Shown here one piece after another: positions 49,106 through 60,300 of a stretch of DNA of 64,000 nucleotides; the first letter of the stretch is position 1; each line of letters begins with the position of its first letter. Location of the stretch: positions 23,616-87,615 of the forward strand of contig NW_014577789.1 of assembly GCF_000485595.1 (NCBI RefSeq), written 5' to 3'. Source of the stretch: Priapulus caudatus (taxonomy: Eukaryota; Priapulida; Priapulimorpha; Priapulimorphida; Priapulidae). Made by a program: the position numbers and the translations under genes. The notes under the pieces are model-generated. The model did no database searches. It was given only the letters and a program-made list of their open reading frames with translations, and was not told where the DNA came from.

Positions 49106-51048
49106 GTGTGCATGTACGTATGTACTTATGCATGTATGTATATGTGTGAGTGCGTGGGTGCGTTATACCTAGAAAGTTTTAATTTGCATTGATGATAGCA
49201 AATAAATTGAGAAAATGTATTGTACATGGTGTGAACCATACTGGATTGCTTTAATAAACAGTAAACTGTAAACACAGCGACACTACACACTACACACTAC
49301 ACAGTAAAGTAGGTCGGCTGGCGGTACCCCGTATATAAGTGGTTAGAATTGGGCTGGGGTTATGGTGATGATAATGTAGCAGATGGTCAGAGCGTTGCCA
49401 CAATCTGTGGTGCACGTACAGGGCTCCTAAAAATCACAGACCTGAGCCAGAGGCGTGTTCAGGAGAGCAAACGCTCAAATCGAACGCTCGCTGCACGGAC
49501 GCAGCGCCTCTTGAACGAAACACGAGCGCTCGCTGTGCGCTCGCTTGATCAAAGATGGCGGCCCCCATGAAGTGTTACTCAGCAGATTTTAATCGCGAGA
49601 TTTTAATTTCTTCGAACAAGTACTGTTAAACGAATTAGCAGACGAAATTGATACAAATTGAATTTAGACGTAAATGAATGAATGAAAAATGAAATAAAGT
49701 TGAAATAGATTGCAAATAGACGTCAGAAATGTTAGATTCGCATTCGCCAGATTTTTCGTCGCCATCTTGTAAACAACCCGCGCGCTGAGCGAACAGCGTT
49801 TGGAATTTGTGAGCGAGCGCTCGCTCGCGCAGTTTCGTTCAGAAGGCAAGCGCTCGCGAGTGTTCGGTCTTCTGAACACGCCTCTGGACTAGTAGTAGTA
49901 TTTAACTGTATTTAACTGTCGCCGCCGCACGACTAGTACAAGACACTACAGGAATGCAGGACACTGATCCTATATTGATGTAATATTATATTTATATTGA
50001 TGTAAATTACATTGGTTTTATTGGAACCCATGTTGTGTATCCTTGAACCGAAATGAGAATTAAATTTGTTTATTTTATTCACAGTGGCTATATGCCCGGC
50101 AGCCGGCGTATATCTGACGGCTGCCGAGCACGGTCTTCGATTTCCTAAATGCCCGGCAGTTTTTAATTTTTTGCGTTATCTCAAGTAAACAAGGGTTAGG
50201 GTTAGCTCCAAGAAACGGTATCGCTAGGGTTAGGACAATCCGTCGCACAGCCTGGTCGGGCTAGGGTTAGGGTTAGAAATAGGATTAGGGTTAGGGTTAG
50301 GGTTAGGTTTAGGGCTAGAGTTAGGGTTTTTGTTAGGTTTAGGGTTAGGGTTAGAGTTAGGGCTAGAGTTAGGGTTTTTGTTAGGTTTAGGGTTAGGGTT
50401 AGAGTTAGGGTTAAGAACTGCCGGGCATTTAGGAAAACGAAGACCGTGCCCAGCTGCCGGGCATATAGCCACAGCGTATTTTATTCGCAGTGGCTGGAGG
50501 TACGGTAGCCGTCGGTCGTTGAAGCCCCTTTTTGGCGTTAGGGTTAGGGTTAGGGTTAGGATTAGGGTTAGGGTTAGGTTTATGGTTAGGGTTAGGTTTA
50601 GGTTTAGGTTTAGGGTTAGAGTTCTAGCTCATCTAAACTCTCAAATCGTGAATTTATTTCCCAATGCGTTACTTCGAAATCTGGCGCCACCGCCGCCATC
50701 TTTGTCTCGTTAAGTATGAAAGCGAATGGACTCCCGTACCCGTAGCCTCGAGACATTAAGATACGGCTACCGTACCCGTAGCCACTGCCTATTTTATTAC
50801 CTCGTACTTGCATTTAAGCAATCAAAAATAGCTTCAATGTTCAATTTTGGCACTATAATACGTAAGGAAGATGGAGGTATTAATGATAGCTCGGTTTTTA
50901 ACTCTAATAGTGTATCACTTTGCACACTCTCTTCAAGACAAGAGCTATAATTATTTAACTTCGTAATTATACTGTCGAAATTCGTAGGCGCCGCCATGTT
51001 GGTGGCGCTAGCATCGGCGTTGGAACTCGAGCGCTGTTTTAAACTCAT
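44157..51048 (-). CDS. PSMD5: PSMD5, 26S proteasome non-ATPase subunit 5 (S5b chaperone)
   Basis: PSMD5 is an armadillo/HEAT-repeat chaperone that binds ATPase-ring subunits during assembly of the proteasome base. Eight coding exons on the minus strand, all in phase: 51048-50801, 47388-47244, 46989-46747, 46534-46282, 46198-46010, 45684-45575, 44665-44408, 44300-44157 (529 residues from the first ATG). Family words are [12 protein letters not shown] (exon 2), FRVYE (exon 3), [17 protein letters not shown] and [12 protein letters not shown] (exon 5), [26 protein letters not shown] and GRDAKFE (exon 7), and [12 protein letters not shown] plus GVYYVK at the C terminus. A second ATG at 50997 starts MAAPTNFD, matches the usual MAA start and sits in a CCACCAACATGGCGGC context, so the mature start may be there (512 residues, close to the human length). 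Exon 1 is set off by a 3.4-kb intron. Confidence 0.95.
44665..45311. mobile_element. MITE inserted at the PSMD5 exon 7 splice acceptor
   Basis: The ends GGCCCGTTGCCAGAAAC and, inverted, AGCCCATTGTCAGAAAT pair, and CCTGG flanks both sides (44665-44669 and 45307-45311). The interior repeats GTCTTAACATTA words. A relative lies at 62533-62718 in XPO6. On the minus strand the flanking word is CCAGG, so each copy contains an AG acceptor, and the exon-side copy is the one used by PSMD5 exon 7. Confidence 0.75.
47590..48000. repeat. GTTCGATTT repeat, partial copy
   Basis: Shares TGCGTTCGATTTG, AAATACGTTCGATTTGGCAG and ACCCGGGTG words with 2890-3450. It lies in PSMD5 intron 1. Confidence 0.5.
48110..49130. 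repeat. Cluster of CT, ACGC, TA and GT microsatellites
   Basis: CT-rich tracts flank ACGC units (48190-48225), a TA run (48242-48287), more ACGC units (48690-48765) and a GT run (49033-49100). An ACGCACGCGAGCGCGCGCAG word occurs near both 48211 and 48730. No gene is seen; all of this is PSMD5 intron 1. Confidence 0.85.
49447..49887. mobile_element. MITE with CCAGAGGCGTGTTCAG ends
   Basis: CCAGAGGCGTGTTCAG and CTGAACACGCCTCTGG are perfect 16-bp inverted ends. The interior carries CGAGCGCTCGC palindromes in both arms. It lies in PSMD5 intron 1. No clear target duplication was found. Confidence 0.8.
49971..50050. repeat. Solo inverted copy of the 51457-51535 arm
   Basis: The reverse complement of this stretch matches 51457-51535 over about 80 bp, including CATCAATATAAATATAATAT and AACCAATGT. 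The two copies face each other across the PSMD5 exon 1 / XPO6 exon 1 region. Confidence 0.8.
50081..50476. mobile_element. Telomere-cored foldback element T1
   Basis: Arms carrying GTGGCTATATGCCCGGCAG, CACGGTCTTCG and ATGCCCGGCAG pair (50082-50166 with 50414-50475). The interior (about 50193-50413) is degenerate TTAGGG repeat with a ~54-bp higher-order unit. TATTTTATTC flanks both sides (50071-50080 and 50477-50486). No coding capacity. Confidence 0.85.
50487..50789. mobile_element. Telomere-cored foldback element T2
   Basis: The arms CAGTGGCTGGAGGTACGG and, inverted, CAGTGGCTACGGGTACGG pair for about 28 bp. The interior holds TTAGGG-type repeats at 50538-50620 and a unique segment with GCCGCCATCTT. 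TATTTTATT flanks both sides (50477-50485 and 50790-50798). The right target copy adjoins the PSMD5 exon 1 donor. Confidence 0.8.
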
Positions 51049-51358
51049 ATTCTAGTTAATGGAATATTTATTGCTTAAAATGCAATATTGTACAGGAAAA
51101 ATTTACTAATTAATTTATTGTACACAAATTTTAAAGTATGTATTTTTTTGGAATTGTTGCTATCTTTAATTTTTATCTCAAGGCGATTCGCAATGGCCGC
51201 CCCCATTCAGTGTATGTGATGTATCCCACGTTACAGGAAATCTAGAAAATCCATGGCGAAAGTGTTAATCTTGCCAGATGACAGTAAATTGTTCTGCGTT
51301 TCGCAGTGATCGCGTGTAAAGATATATTGTGAAATATATCAATATAATAGTATTAGTA
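51049..51358. promoter_or_regulatory. Presumed bidirectional promoter PSMD5 / XPO6
   Basis: PSMD5 starts leftward at 51048 (or 50997) and XPO6 starts rightward at 51359, leaving about 310-360 bp for both 5' UTRs and core promoters. The PSMD5 start context, AACATGGCGGC, is a YY1-type site common at housekeeping starts. A second GCAATGGCCGC word lies at 51190-51200. No TATA box is evident. Promoter function is inferred from layout. Confidence 0.55.
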
Positions 51359-54300
51359 ATGGTAAGTTAAACTTGTCGTTTTAACGGTTAGTGACATAGT
51401 GTGTTACTGTACTCTGACTGTAGACTGTGTTAGTGTTAGTGTATAGCTCCAGTACGGTTCAAGGATAGAGAACATGGGTCCCATCAAAACCAATGTAATT
51501 TACATCAATATAAATATAATATTACATCAATATAATAGGTTAGGGTTAGGGTTAGGATTAGGGTTAGGGTTAGAGTTAGGGTTAGAATTAGGGTTAGGGT
51601 TACGTTTAGGCACATTGGTTTTATTGGGACCCATGTTCTCTATCCTTGGGCCTCTAGTACTAGTAGTGCTGAGAGGGTCTATGTCCCCAGGGGTACTGCC
51701 GGAACGTACCCTGGGTAGGGTCCGGTATACCTTGGTACTATCTAATATGCCGAACCGTACCTCGTCTACTCCACTAACGAGTCTAGGGAGTCGCCTACGC
51801 CTACTCGGTCAGTACTCCCTAACCCGAACCCGAACCCTAACCCTAATCGTAACCCTAACCCTAATCCTAACCCTAACCCTAATCCTAACCCTAACCATAT
51901 CAAATAGTGACCAGGGTACGTTCCGGCAGTACCCTGGGGGACATAGACCCTATGAGCACTAGTAGTAGTACTATACTCAATAGCCCGCGTTCATTAACTG
52001 CCGCAGGCCTACGGCAGTTAATGAACGCGGGCTATACTACTAGAGCGATAGCCTGTAGTGTACAGTGACTGTACTCACAGAGTCACACTCAGGCACTTGG
52101 AGCGTTTCAATAAAATATAATGCTAAATAAATACGAAATCTATTAACTACCAAAGTCTTAATGTTTCTCTACTCTCTTTCACCTATTATTGCCGACAATT
52201 TGCTGTAAATGCCGTCCAAATGCTCATCTGTAACACACTGTCACACGCTGGCCGCCGCACGCTAGCTGCTGCATGCACACTGACACATAAATATATAGTC
52301 ATAGACCTATATATAGGCTATAGTCAGGGGCGGCGCCAGGGTATTTTCTTAGGGGGGGCGAAACCGGGTCGAAACCAGGGGCGTGTACAGGAGCACGCGA
52401 AGGGGGGGGCTGGGGGGGTCNNNNNNNNNNNNNNNNNNNNNNNNNNNNNNNNNNNNNNNNNNNNNNNNNNNNNNNNNNNNNNNNNNNNNNNNNNNNNNNN
52501 NNNNNNNNNNNNNNNNNNNNNNNNNNNNNNNNNNNNNNNNNNNNNNNNNNNNNNNNNNNNNNNNNNNNNNNNNNNNNNNNNNNNNNNNNNNNNNNNNNNN
52601 NNNNNNNNNNNNNNNNNNNNNNNNNNNNNNNNNNNNNNNNNNNNNNNNNNNNNNNNNNNNNNNNNNNNNNNNNNNNNNNNNNNNNNNNNNNNNNNNNNNN
52701 NNNNNNNNNNNNNNNNNNNNNNNNNNNNNNNNNNNNNNNNNNNNNNNNNNNNNNNNNNNNNNNNNNNNNNNNNNNNNNNNNNNNNNNNNNNNNNNNNNNN
52801 NNNNNNNNNNNNNNNNNNNNNNAGAAGGGGGAACATTCCCTCCTTAACTTAAGGTATAGGGAGGAAATGCAGAATTGCGGCACAAATCTAAACGGCTCGA
52901 CCTAGGCTCGTGATAGTCGGTGTATATAGCATCATGGTAGGAAAAGCCATCACTGTGCCGAAATTGGAAATCACAGGTCAAAGGTCAATGGGGCACAGGG
53001 CAGATTTTAGACATTTTCTGAGGACATGGTCTGACGGAGCGATTGAAAAACTTTTTTGTTTCAGCGGTGACCTACCATTTTTATGGCTTTATTGAAAGGA
53101 CCATGAAATGTACTTTCCGCTGACATGTGAAGAGTAAGTGTCGGATAACCTTTTGACCCTCAAGAGGAGGGTTAAACATGGATTTGTTTATTATTCGAAA
53201 GAATTTTACTGCCGGGTTTGCTAGTAGAATCTATACATGCCTGGACGTATGAGGCTACAATGTCACAGTGAAATTTCAAAAGCTAAATTTGGTTGAAGAA
53301 GGTTTATGCTCCTTAAATCGTATAATTTCTATGGCATTCTGTACTGTCAGTGTGTTACATGTAACTTATGCCACTGCCAGTAGCCACTGCCAGTGCATGT
53401 GGTGGTGATAGTACTGTGTAGTTTTTGCCTGCGTTAACTAGTTACAGGTGGCAGCTCTCTATTTCACCCTGTAGGCTTGCGTAAGTAAATGGATGAGTGC
53501 TTACCTATATTCTGTCTTGCAAATAGTTGTTGCTACTACGTACGATGGGAGCTTGCATCTTTAATCTTAAGACACTTAAACGTACGCGGCATCTACTATG
53601 TATGTGCGGCGGTTATGACCCCTCCTTTTCACATATTTCCCATCTGTGCACATATGGTAATGTCCTACTTTTTTCCGCACATTCTGGAGATCCCCTCTCG
53701 CAAACTTTTCCAGTTCTGGAGCATCATGCATGCTTTCCAGCAAACCCTAGTTCCGGAGACCCCCATTTTGATGTGCGCTGTTAGTACTGGAGCTTCCCAA
53801 TTCCATCTCTCAAGTGGCACATACCTACCCTATTTTGTAGGGAGTGCCCCCCCCCTGGGGTGTTACCTTGGGGTAGACTTGGTATTTAAAAATGCTATTG
53901 TTATGCACATCAATTACTGAGATTTCAGTCATTGTTTCTTGTGGCAAACAGCGTGCATCACATCCTCTAAAATCACATCCGTCGGCATGATTGCAAATAT
54001 CTCTTATAGGTATAAAGTTCTTATGTAAAATATTTAGATACCATGTTTACTCTACTATTTTGCTCTCACATTGAAGCCCTGCCACTTCTGCAGGACATTA
54101 AGTTTGTCATAAGTCGAAAAGTGGCATAGTTTATTAGGTCGGTTTTGTCGGTGTTTGATCATTGATTATATCTTTTTAGGCGCGGTTGCAAATGCAGCAC
54201 TGACGTTCACTGTTGTTCACTGATTCAGTGAATAAAGTTATCCATCATCATATATCAATAGCAAAAGAGCCAGGCTACTCTTGCTGGATTTGCAGAGGGG

Positions 54301-57300
54301 AAGGGGGAATGGTTATTTTTGGGAAGTGGGATTGGACCATTTCTTGGAACTGTGGAATACCGGATGTGGATCAGTGCTGGAGTGATTCGAGAATACAAGT
54401 CAACTTCAACTGTGGAAAGTCGAAACTGTGGAAACCGGGAACTGGAACATGGCTTATTTTTTTACATGGAAAACTAGGAAGGGATCCCCATGTAGCTGTA
54501 GTGATGGAATCTAGTTGATAGTGTTAAAATTACCTTTCTGGTACTACAGCGCCTACAAAATTCTGTGTAGAAAGATGAGGGACATTTCACAACTTGGCAG
54601 TGACAGATTTTTAAAGAATTACAGGAAATGTTTTGTACGAGCATGCACTGTCAAATAATGCATGTAATTCCTGCCAGAAAATGCACACACACACAGCTTC
54701 ACTTTACTCTGCAACTGTTTCTTATGCCCTGCATTTTATTTTTTTTAACTTCTATAAGAAAATTCATAAATGACTGCCGATTTTGAAATGTTATTACACT
54801 GTAATCCTAGATTAGTTTCTGTATCAAAAATGCGTTTTCCTACAAAAGACATGCTAACGCTGCTTATAATTCGCGTATAATTATTATTATATTAGGCAGC
54901 AGATGAAGAATCACTTCGCTCTTTAGAAGCGCTTATGGAGGAATTTTTCAGCCCAACCACAACTAATGAAAAGAAACGCCAGATTGGTAAATACCCATCA
55001 TTCAAGCAACTCGAATATAGCAATAAAATACGATCTTTTGAATAAAATTATGTATAATTGATTAATTTCATACATTTTAATACTAATTTATTCTAAATTA
55101 GTGTTTAAAGCGATCAACGGCTACAAGTTACACAATACGGCTAAACAAGCATTTCATTTTTTAGAAGAATTGCTGAACAACTTTAGTCAACAACGTGGAT
55201 CATGGAAGCACTGCCTTTATTTTTTGACAAATACCTCCAACGAGTACGTGATGATGTTTTGCCTCACTGTGATAGAGGTGAGTTTTATCGATAATTTATA
55301 ATTTCATAATGCAAAAAGCTCTTAAAATATTAGCACTGCAGTGCATATTGTGATTCCTAGCTTCATCAATTTCTGATAAATAAAATGGCATATTGAAAGA
55401 ACCCTTCACAGTTTCTAGTTTTGTATAGTGCCAATCACCAACAGCTAAAAAATCCCTATCATATTACATATATATGTGATTGCAGTCCAACTGCTAGGAT
55501 CATCAATAGCTGTTAGACATGGCGCTGAAGAATGAAATGTGTTGATAATGCAATGATATTAGAGTCTAGCATGGAGAGACGTTTCTAAAATTATAAACAT
55601 CTCCTTACTATTGTTAAATCTGATGTGCAAATGTGATTTTGTTATCTTGCAGAACATAATAAACAGGCAATGGATAAGCTTTGCCGGTCCAGAGAAGATG
55701 GAGTTACGAGGCTCGCTGTCCAAGTTCATGCTGTCTCATCATGACCATGTTCCCAGCTTCATTCGCAATAAGTTGGTGAAGCTGGTTGTTGATATAGGGC
55801 GCCTAGACTGGCCACACTTTTATCCTGATTTCTTCACGAGTATAATGCAGGTATGCACCGTTTATAAGCTATCAGGTGCATGCCATGATTACACATGTAA
55901 TGAAATGTGAATAAGATGGAGTATCATATGTTATCAGACAACACCATTGACAATATACTCTCTCAATATAAGTAATAAAATAATTATGCAAAAATACACA
56001 TACACTGCAAAAATTATAATTCCATTACCACTCGAATGCAATTACTAATTTTCACAAATTTTGTAGATAAGTTGGAAGCTACAAAATTTCCCAAAAGTAC
56101 TTGCACACAATAATTATTGTAGAAAGGTCTTAAGTAGTAAGGTTCTGTGTGATATCTGAAGCTTTGCCTGAGATTGATGCAACCGTAACTCCTATATTTC
56201 TATGTCTATATTAATATAGCTCTGGGTTTGTGATATAATTTTCTTTAAACCCAGTTATATTGTTCATAATACTTGATAGTGCGTAAGATATTCATATGCA
56301 TTTATCTTATCTGAAAACAGCACGAACAGTAGTACACACTATGGCATATATCTTATAATTTGCTAGTGTATGTCAACTCAAATTGGATAAGAGCTTCAAA
56401 TTTTTCTTGGCAGCTGGTTCAACAGCCACAGACCATGGTGTTGGGGTTGATTCTCATCAAAACAACATCAGAAGAGATGATTAGTCCAAGGGAGGATCTA
56501 AGCGTATCAAGAAAGGAGGAATTGAGAAAGCTACTTCTCGATCAAATGGCAATAATCCTTGGCAATCTCACAGGTAAGGTCATGCTGTCTAAATAGAAAT
56601 CAGTCAAAATCTTGGTTAATAACAATCTTAGAATTATTGTTCTGTTCGATTAACATTATACAATTACAGTTTTTGTATCAGTAATCTTTTACACTATGCC
56701 AATCATGTTCTCCTGTTAAAACCCATTGCTCTACTACTGCATTGTTTAGGTAGCATTTCTTATTCTCTGCTTTCTTTTGAAACATAATCATATCATATTT
56801 TGACTGCGAAAGCAACCTAGACAATGCCGGTTCCCCCCACTGATGATAAAAAATAGATTACCAGTTTGTCATTTGCACAAAAATGGTGCGAGATGGCTCT
56901 TGAATTGTCATATTTCAGTAATTCTGGAGTCTACATTGGAGAAGCATAGACACCTTGCCACGGCAACACCGCCACCTTCTCCATCGCGCGACAGTGACTC
57001 TCGTGACAGCCTCTCCATGTTTTCTACATCTCCGCTGCACTCTGGTGAGCGACATTTATCCATGGTGTTCGTAGCCTAATCATAAGACGTTGTGCAACCT
57101 TGCGTGTACGTCAATTTCTGATGCATTCATAAGTCCTTTTTTTACTGAAATCACATTCACCGTTGCTGTAACAGAGTTGCATTAACACGTGTTATAATAT
57201 GGAAAGGTGTTCAGGAAATCGTACTCTATTCGAATTTCCACTAAAACTTGGTGTACACCTCCAGATGATGTTCTCAGCAAGATGTTCAAGTCGCTGCACA

Positions 57301-60300
57301 AAGACAACCTGGAGTCACTGCCGCCACTTGATGCTGACTCGCAGAGTGTGTGCATGCTCGTGCTAGAGTGTCTCTCGCACCTATTCAGCTGGATACCACT
57401 GTCGGCCATGATCACATCCAACCTGCTGGCTGCCATCTTTCATTTCGCAAGCTTTGGTTGCGAACCGAACCTGAGTAGCTGCAAGGGTACTGAGCTCGGT
57501 GTGCTGGCAATGACCTGCATTAACGAGGTGCGTGCTGTCATATACCACGTTTAATGAAGCCTCGTTTAAAGGAATTTTGTTTAAAGGACTAGAAAATATA
57601 CATAGTAATGATTCTGTATCCAGTAAATATACTGTGGATTAGTGTCTGTAATACCTCTATGAAAAACACTAAAATAGTAGTGAGAACAAACTAATCATAA
57701 TTTACTGCACCACTTTTGTAGTTTACCTTCTGCTATATTGAGGTAAACAAGGTTAGTAGCCCCTGTATAGACATAGCATGGCTGGTCGTATATCCATAGG
57801 CTTTAACTATAATGATTTTGTTTAGAAGATGTTTTGCTTGACAGACAAACTTTAAGAATCTGTCTCCTATAGAATTGTGTAGCTGCTAAAGGAACACTTT
57901 AGGGAGGAATGGAAATAAATTTGTTAAGCAATATAGTACTAAGTTAGCTGATTCAACATTCCGGCTCCCTCTGCGTTGTAGATTATGGCAAAGAACTGCG
58001 TTCCAGCAGACTTTGAAGAGTTCTTGCTGCAGATGTTTCAGCAGACGTTCCAACTGCTGCAGCGGCTGACACGGGAGAACACTAGCAATGTCTCTGGGAG
58101 TATGCTCACTGAGCTTAATGAAAAGTAGGCCACTATGCAGATGCTGACTACCATATCAATGTTGTAACATGGGCTGGTCTTGTAGCTAGAGCATTAGTCG
58201 TGATAAAAGTGCTGAGAATGTTTCTTGTGAAAGTGACTGCAAGCACTGCAATGTGCAACTGTATGTGATGAACATTATTCCTATTTTATCTGCAGCTATA
58301 TTGAGAAGTTCACAGACTTCCTGCATCTGTTTGTGAGCATCCACCTGCGTCGGTTTGAGTCAAATAACCGATTTCCCGTTTTGGAGTTTCTTGCATTGCT
58401 GTTCAAGTACACCTTCAAACAGCCAACCAACGAAGGTACTATAGTAGTAGAGGTAGTCAGCTACAATTCTTTAGAGGTGAAAGCTAAAATTAGTCATGGT
58501 AGCTAGTGAAACCCAGTATTAATGGAAAGTCTGAATAAGGGTACAATAGCCAAAATTTTCTACAGGCGAGGTAAATAATTTTGTTAGTTATGCCAAGTTA
58601 GAAGTTAAAAGTCTGTTAAGTAAAATTGGGGCCCTGTGATAACCTTCCCTAGTAGAAAGGGGAGAGTAGCACACTGCCTAAAGCCATCTTGAACTCCAAT
58701 AAGTTCCTATTCCTTGTATAATTACTAACGCTGTAAAAAATATCACTAGATGTCAAAGAACAACTATAGCTCCATATATCTTATTGGATATTTGCTTATG
58801 GTTAACCCTGTTCCAAGTTTTTATAATTGCATAGAAGTATGATGCATGTTCTTCGATAATTGCTAATGGCTAGGCTTGTTGGGTGTTATAATTGCTTTGA
58901 GATTTGGAGCACGTGTCTCGATGATTGCTAATAGGCAGCATTGTTTCAGGGTTTTATAATTGCCTTGGGATTTGGAGCGTGTGTCTCGATGATTGCTAAT
59001 AGGCAGCATTGTTTCAGGGTATTATAATTGCCTTGAGACTTGGAGCGTGTATCTCGATGATTGCTAATACATAGCATTGTTTTAGGGTTTTATAATTGCC
59101 TTGAGATTTGGAGCGTGTTTCTCGACTACCTAGATGTACTGGTGAGGAACCGGTCTGTTGACAAGCTAAATCTACTCGATAGATACAAAGAAGCGCTTGC
59201 ATCTCTGGTCACACAGCTGCTACGCAAGCTCCAATTCAGATACAACCAGGTGAATAACATGAGTTCACCAATAGCTTCATGGTCTCCTTGATGCATAAGG
59301 CGAAAAAAGTCAGTGTGTGGAGTAGAATAGAAATCCTGTATCATTTTGTGAGAGCTTTAGTCACCCACTTGGGGGGGGGGGAGTGTGAGATTCTATGCGC
59401 ACCAAAGTGATAATTTGCTTGGTGAAATATGATCCATTAGGCTAACAGGTTGGTTCAAAATTTCTTAACTGGGAATAAAGTCAAAGGTTAATGGGAAAAC
59501 CTCAGTCATTTTGTACTTGAGGAAATACTGTATACGCTGTATATTTCGCAGTGGTTTAATTTTCACGAATTTCACGAACGTGTCCCCGACCGCGAAAATA
59601 ACAACACGAGAATATGCTCTGATTTGGATCTCTTCACTGATTCGGGAATTAACCGACCGCGAAATTGTCCGTCAAGTCTGAATTCGCAAAAATATCTGTA
59701 AGCGAAAAATATTGCGTATACAGTAAGTAAATGATGAAGAGTTGCTAATGGTGTCTGATCTCAGCCAGGGGGCAAGCTACGGCTATTGGGGATAGCTACA
59801 TGGTGAGCTGAGTTGTGTTGGGGACTGTCATAAGTTCATGAGAGTGGTTTAGAAGCCCTGACTATAGCTACGTGAGAGACAATGAGCTCAGTTTGGTTGT
59901 GTAACACACTCTGCTGCACTGTTCACAGTCTCAACTGGAGGAGCTGGATGATGAGACAGTCGACGATGACGCTGAGACTGAGTGGCAGCAGTTTCTGCGC
60001 CGATGTCTGGAGGTCGTGGCCAAGGTCGCCGAACTTGCACCAGATGAGACGTTCGCTCTCGTGGTGAGATTTTTCGACAGCCAGCACCTGCCGTCCACCT
60101 CAGATAGGTGGCACATAGCATAGAAGTGTGTCGTGGCCCTCTTTAGGTGAAGTACACTTAGAAGTCATAAACGCGAAATGAAACTTTATAGACAGAAAAA
60201 AATTGCATCGTTGCCACTGTTGCTTTTCATTGTTTGTGCGTACACGTGGTGCACTCATCCGCTCTCGTCATTGCTGTCGTCAGTACCGTGTCCTGCAGGA

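Noticed and set aside
50230-50472. Asn-Pro repeat frame on the minus strand
   Set aside because: Translation of the degenerate telomere-like core of element T1.
52220-52883. Frames running through the 402-N gap
   Set aside because: No coding sequence is visible outside the Ns, only repeat ends.
55101-55164. Longer 5' end for the XPO6 exon ending at 55277, using the acceptor before 55102
   Set aside because: It would insert about 20 residues absent from the family; the acceptor at 55164 has a better pyrimidine tract and gives EELLNNF directly.
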